Made by a program: the position numbers and the translations under genes. A DNA stretch of 64,000 nucleotides from JAKAWQ01 sp963745975 (lineage in GTDB: Bacteria; Pseudomonadota; Alphaproteobacteria; Acetobacterales; Acetobacteraceae): contig CAVUZJ010000014.1 of the NCBI GenBank assembly GCA_963745975.1, positions 1 to 64,000 on the forward strand, read 5' to 3'. Below the pieces are notes generated by a model, which saw only the letters and a list, made by a program, of their open reading frames with translations, made no database searches and was not told the DNA's origin. Positions 61,454 to 64,000 of this stretch are shown here, piece after piece. Positions within the stretch are counted from its first letter, which is position 1. Each line of letters starts with the position of its first letter.

Positions 61454-61588
61454 GTCCCGTCATGATCCGCCCCGCGCGGCGGGCCGCTCGGGATATCGGA
61501 CGCCGTTGCCGGCGAGCGGAGGCCTTCCCGAGCGGAAGCCATGACAAGCGCGCTTGCAGGGTCGCGCGAACGACATCCGCGACCTGGC

Positions 61589-62353
61589 TCAGCGCTTGCC
61601 GTACTCGTCGTGGCGACGCCACCAGATACCCAATTCGTTGCGCCCCTTGGGAGCGCGGTCGAGCCACGGGTAGACGCCCCAAATGCCATCCACGCCGCGC
61701 GAATAGGTGGAATAGCAGTGGTAGAGGACGCCGTCCTCGAGCACGAACGCGCTCATACCCGGACGATCGCGCGAGTACGTGGGCGCGTCGGTTCCGCACG
61801 TGGCCGCCAACCGGGCGACAGGTTCCGGGACCGGCGTCGCGTCCATCGCGTGGCCGCCGCGCTCGTAGTTGTACTCGACGGCTCCCGCGCGCTGTTGCTC
61901 CTCGGTGAAGGAGATGTTGAAGTCGAAATTGAAATCGCTGCCGAGCGAGGACGCCCAGGGGAACGACCACCCCATCCGCCGCTTGTACGCGTCCAGCCTC
62001 GCGAGCGGTGCCCGCGAGATCGCCCAGAGCATCACGTCATGGTTGGCCAGATGAACCACGAACCCGTTGAAACCGTCCGCGATCATCGAGCACGAGGGAC
62101 AACCCGCCGTCCAATCAGGCCCGAACATGAAGTGGTAGACGAGGAGCTGCGAGCGCCCTCGGAAGAGATCCGCCAAAGAGGCGCTCCCCTCGTCGGTCTC
62201 GAACCGATACTCCTTGTCGATGCGGACCCACGGCAGCTCCTGGCGTCGCCGCGCCAGCGCGTCGCTCTGCCGCGTTAGCTCCTTCTCCTCGTCGAGCAAC
62301 CTGAGCCGGGCGGCCAGCCACTCCTCGCGTGTCCCGGTCTTGTGGTCGGTCAT
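61589..62353 (-). CDS. DUF899 family (thioredoxin-fold) protein
   Basis: A 254-aa DUF899 protein: RQSDALARRRQELPWVRIDK, FRGRSQLLVYHFMFGPDWTA, GCPSCSMIADGFNGFVVHLA. The CPSC sits where the thioredoxin active site would be, so a peroxiredoxin-like redox role is possible. RMGWSFPWASSLGSDFNFDF is a family hallmark. Followed upstream by an SRPBCC gene on the same strand, a common pairing. Confidence 0.87.
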   Translation of the reverse strand: MTDHKTGTREEWLAARLRLLDEEKELTRQSDALARRRQELPWVRIDKEYRFETDEGSASLADLFRGRSQLLVYHFMFGPDWTAGCPSCSMIADGFNGFVVHLANHDVMLWAISRAPLARLDAYKRRMGWSFPWASSLGSDFNFDFNISFTEEQQRAGAVEYNYERGGHAMDATPVPEPVARLAATCGTDAPTYSRDRPGMSAFVLEDGVLYHCYSTYSRGVDGIWGVYPWLDRAPKGRNELGIWWRRHDEYGKR

Positions 62354-62386
62354 CGTTTCTCTCCTTTGGTTTTGCTCGGCGCGGAT

Positions 62387-62830
62387 TTATTCCCAGCTGT
62401 CGAGCTTGATCTCGTTTGGCCAGGGGGCGCCTTTGCCGGTTTCGAGAAGCGACTTGAGGCTGAGCAGGAAGACCCCCCACTTGGTGCTGCAATGGTGCAT
62501 GAACTCCACCGGCTCCTTCCACCCTTCGTGCTTGAAGAGGACGATGGTCCACTCGCCTCGCTGATCGAGATCGAAACTTATCTTGGTGTCGATCCATTCT
62601 TCCGGCCCGTCGACCACCTGCCACAGCACGTGCTTGGCCGGGCGCAGCTCGAGAACCTCCATGTCGAAACCGCCGCCGCCAAAGCGGAATTGGAGCACGC
62701 CGCCGAGCTTGCCCTCCCCTTGCGTGTCGCTCGTCCACCACGCGGCAAGACCGTCGAGGGTGGTCAATGCCTGATAGACATCGTTGAGGGACGACGATTT
62801 GATTCCGACTTTTTGCAGAATGTCGGGCAT
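62387..62830 (-). CDS. SRPBCC (AHSA1-type) protein
   Basis: A 147-aa single START-like domain: DVYQALTTLDGLAAWWTSDT, FGGGGFDMEVLELRPAKHVL and WTIVLFKHEGWKEPVEFMHH. It lies 33 bp upstream of the DUF899 gene and is probably cotranscribed with it. The ligand is unknown. Confidence 0.85.
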   Translation of the reverse strand: MPDILQKVGIKSSSLNDVYQALTTLDGLAAWWTSDTQGEGKLGGVLQFRFGGGGFDMEVLELRPAKHVLWQVVDGPEEWIDTKISFDLDQRGEWTIVLFKHEGWKEPVEFMHHCSTKWGVFLLSLKSLLETGKGAPWPNEIKLDSWE

Positions 62831-62922
62831 CTTTGGTTTCTCCTTCCGACCGCGGTTCGTCGCGACGAGGGCTTAGCCCCGGAAATCGAAACGACGAGAG
62901 TTACAAGTGTGGCGGAATTCCG

Positions 62923-64000
62923 ATGGACTCGCTGATTACCGCGGCGGCGCGTGCGCTCGCCGCGGGCGATCCGCTCGGCGCGCTGAACCGCGTGGCACTC
63001 CGCGAGGACGCGCCGGCGCTGGCACTTCGCGGCATCGCGATGGCCCAGCTCGGGGATCTCGTTCGAGCGAAGACGCTCCTGCGACGTGCGGCGCGCGCCT
63101 TCGGCCCGAAAGAGGCCGTGGCCCGCGCGCGGTGCGTCGTCGCCGAGGCCGAGATCGCACTCGTCTCGCGCGACCTGGGCTGGCCTGCGAAATCACTCGA
63201 TGCAGCGCGGGCGACGCTCGAAGCGCACGGCGATCGCGTGAACGCCGCGCATGCGCGGTATCTCGAGGTCCGGCGTCTCCTCCTGATCGGACGCCTCGAC
63301 GAGGCCGAGCGTGTACTCGCCGAGCTCGACCCCGCGCCCTTCCCGCCCGCGTCGCGGGCCGCCCACGAGCTGGTCGTTGCCGGGATCGCGATGCGACGCC
63401 TCCGGACGAAGAGGGCGCGCTCGGCACTTGCTCGGGCCGAGCGCGCCGCGCGCCAATCCGGTATCCCTGCGCTGAGGGCCGAGGTCGAAAGCGCATCCCT
63501 CGCCCTCAACACGCCCGCGGCGCGCCTGATCGCGCGCGGCAAGGAGCGTCCGCTCCTGCTCGAGGAGGTCGAAGAATTGCTGGCGTCGAAAGCGCTCATC
63601 GTGGATGCCTGCCGTCATGTCGTGCGTGACGGGAGCAAGGTGGTCTCGCTCGCAACGCGTCCGGTCCTGTTCGCGCTCGCCCGCGCGCTGGGCGAAGCGT
63701 GGCCGGGTGATGTGCCGAGGGACATGCTCGTCGCGCGCGCGTTCCAAGCGAAGCACGCCGATTTATCGCATCGCGCGCGGTTGCGGGTCGAAATCGCGCG
63801 GCTTCGCACGCTGCTGCGGACGCTGGCCGGCGTGAGTGCGACCATCCAAGGGTTTGCGCTGGTGCCGCGCCGAGCACGCGAGGTCGTCGTGCTGGCACGA
63901 CCCGTCGAAGAGGAGCATGCGGCGGTGCTCGCCTTCCTCGCCGACGGCGAGTCATGGTCGAGCTCGGCCCTGGCGCTCGCGCTCGGCGCCAGCCAGCGCA
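62923..64000 (+). CDS. Putative transcriptional regulator with helical-repeat N terminus (runs off the window)
   Basis: Open from ATG 62923 to the last base, at least 359 codons. The N-terminal 200 residues are TPR-like Ala/Arg/Leu-rich helices (DSLITAAARALAAGDPLGAL, AMAQLGDLVRAKTLLRRAAR). Then KALIVDACRHVVRDGSKVVS and the winged-helix-like HRARLRVEIARLRTLLRTLA, followed by a second HTH-like stretch (VLAFLADGESWSSSALALAL). It diverges from the SRPBCC/DUF899 pair and may regulate it. The 3' end is missing. Confidence 0.7.
   Translation, partial: MDSLITAAARALAAGDPLGALNRVALREDAPALALRGIAMAQLGDLVRAKTLLRRAARAFGPKEAVARARCVVAEAEIALVSRDLGWPAKSLDAARATLEAHGDRVNAAHARYLEVRRLLLIGRLDEAERVLAELDPAPFPPASRAAHELVVAGIAMRRLRTKRARSALARAERAARQSGIPALRAEVESASLALNTPAARLIARGKERPLLLEEVEELLASKALIVDACRHVVRDGSKVVSLATRPVLFALARALGEAWPGDVPRDMLVARAFQAKHADLSHRARLRVEIARLRTLLRTLAGVSATIQGFALVPRRAREVVVLARPVEEEHAAVLAFLADGESWSSSALALALGASQR

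Overview
The window is about 64 kb of high-GC DNA, densely coding, with strong G/C bias at third codon positions, many ATGA/GTGA stop-start overlaps and frequent GTG starts. Gene content and order (zapA - 6S RNA - 5-formyl-THF cyclo-ligase - TIGR00282 phosphoesterase, a ccmI-type gene with several c-type cytochromes, HAAT and NMT1-type ABC transporters, FCD-type GntR regulators) point to an alphaproteobacterium. The GGGGGCTCTGCCCCC-type palindromes would fit Rhodospirillales/Acetobacteraceae, but that placement is inferred. No rRNA, tRNA, CRISPR array or intact transposase was recognised.

Layout. 1-884: a decayed amino-acid ABC permease fragment. 885-5427: a coupled gene pair, a three-module TIR-like protein followed by an nSTAND ATPase with a membrane segment and Sel1 repeats; each gene carries one single-base frameshift. 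5428-9699: a small exported protein, a periplasmic ClpP-like protein with a glycine-zipper lipoprotein, an FCD regulator and a hypothetical gene. 9719-14015: P3A-type H+-ATPase with two universal stress proteins and a membrane stress protein. 14028-20419: HAAT-family ABC transporter whose binding-protein gene is tandemly duplicated, leaving a stub of the permease gene. 20444-27396: ClC exchanger, YajR-like MFS, aldo/keto reductase, 3-hydroxyisobutyrate-dehydrogenase-like enzyme, ABM and NIPSNAP proteins, DgoK. 27494-29672: polar amino-acid ABC transporter without an ATPase gene. 29741-31803: lysozyme-like protein with a coupled membrane protein. 31903-35877 (minus): a cytochrome operon headed by a Cyc2-like fused cytochrome-porin, behind an FNR/FixK box at class II spacing. 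36115-43547: SulP transporter, PPK2, CHAP hydrolase, RidA, lipoprotein, Kef antiporter, SRPBCC/ArsR pair. 43668-49478: sorbosone-dehydrogenase-like, GH28-like, GH63-like and MFS genes, probably one carbohydrate-use unit. 49577-56438: bicupin, RidA, a frameshifted Ldh-type dehydrogenase, GntR and an NMT1/SsuA-type ABC transporter, plus an SMP-30 lactonase. 56449-60490: thiE, zapA, 6S RNA, 5-FCL, YmdB-like, DUF2189. 60719-64000: VapBC-type toxin-antitoxin, DUF899, SRPBCC and a truncated regulator gene.

Two regions stand out. One is the TIR / nSTAND-Sel1 pair, which has the architecture of bacterial conflict (immune) systems. The other is the FNR-box cytochrome operon, which looks like a low-oxygen-controlled outer-membrane electron-transfer chain. 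In addition, two families of dispersed palindromic repeats supply stop codons or terminal codons to several genes, and three genes are each broken by one extra base, which may be real decay or assembly error.
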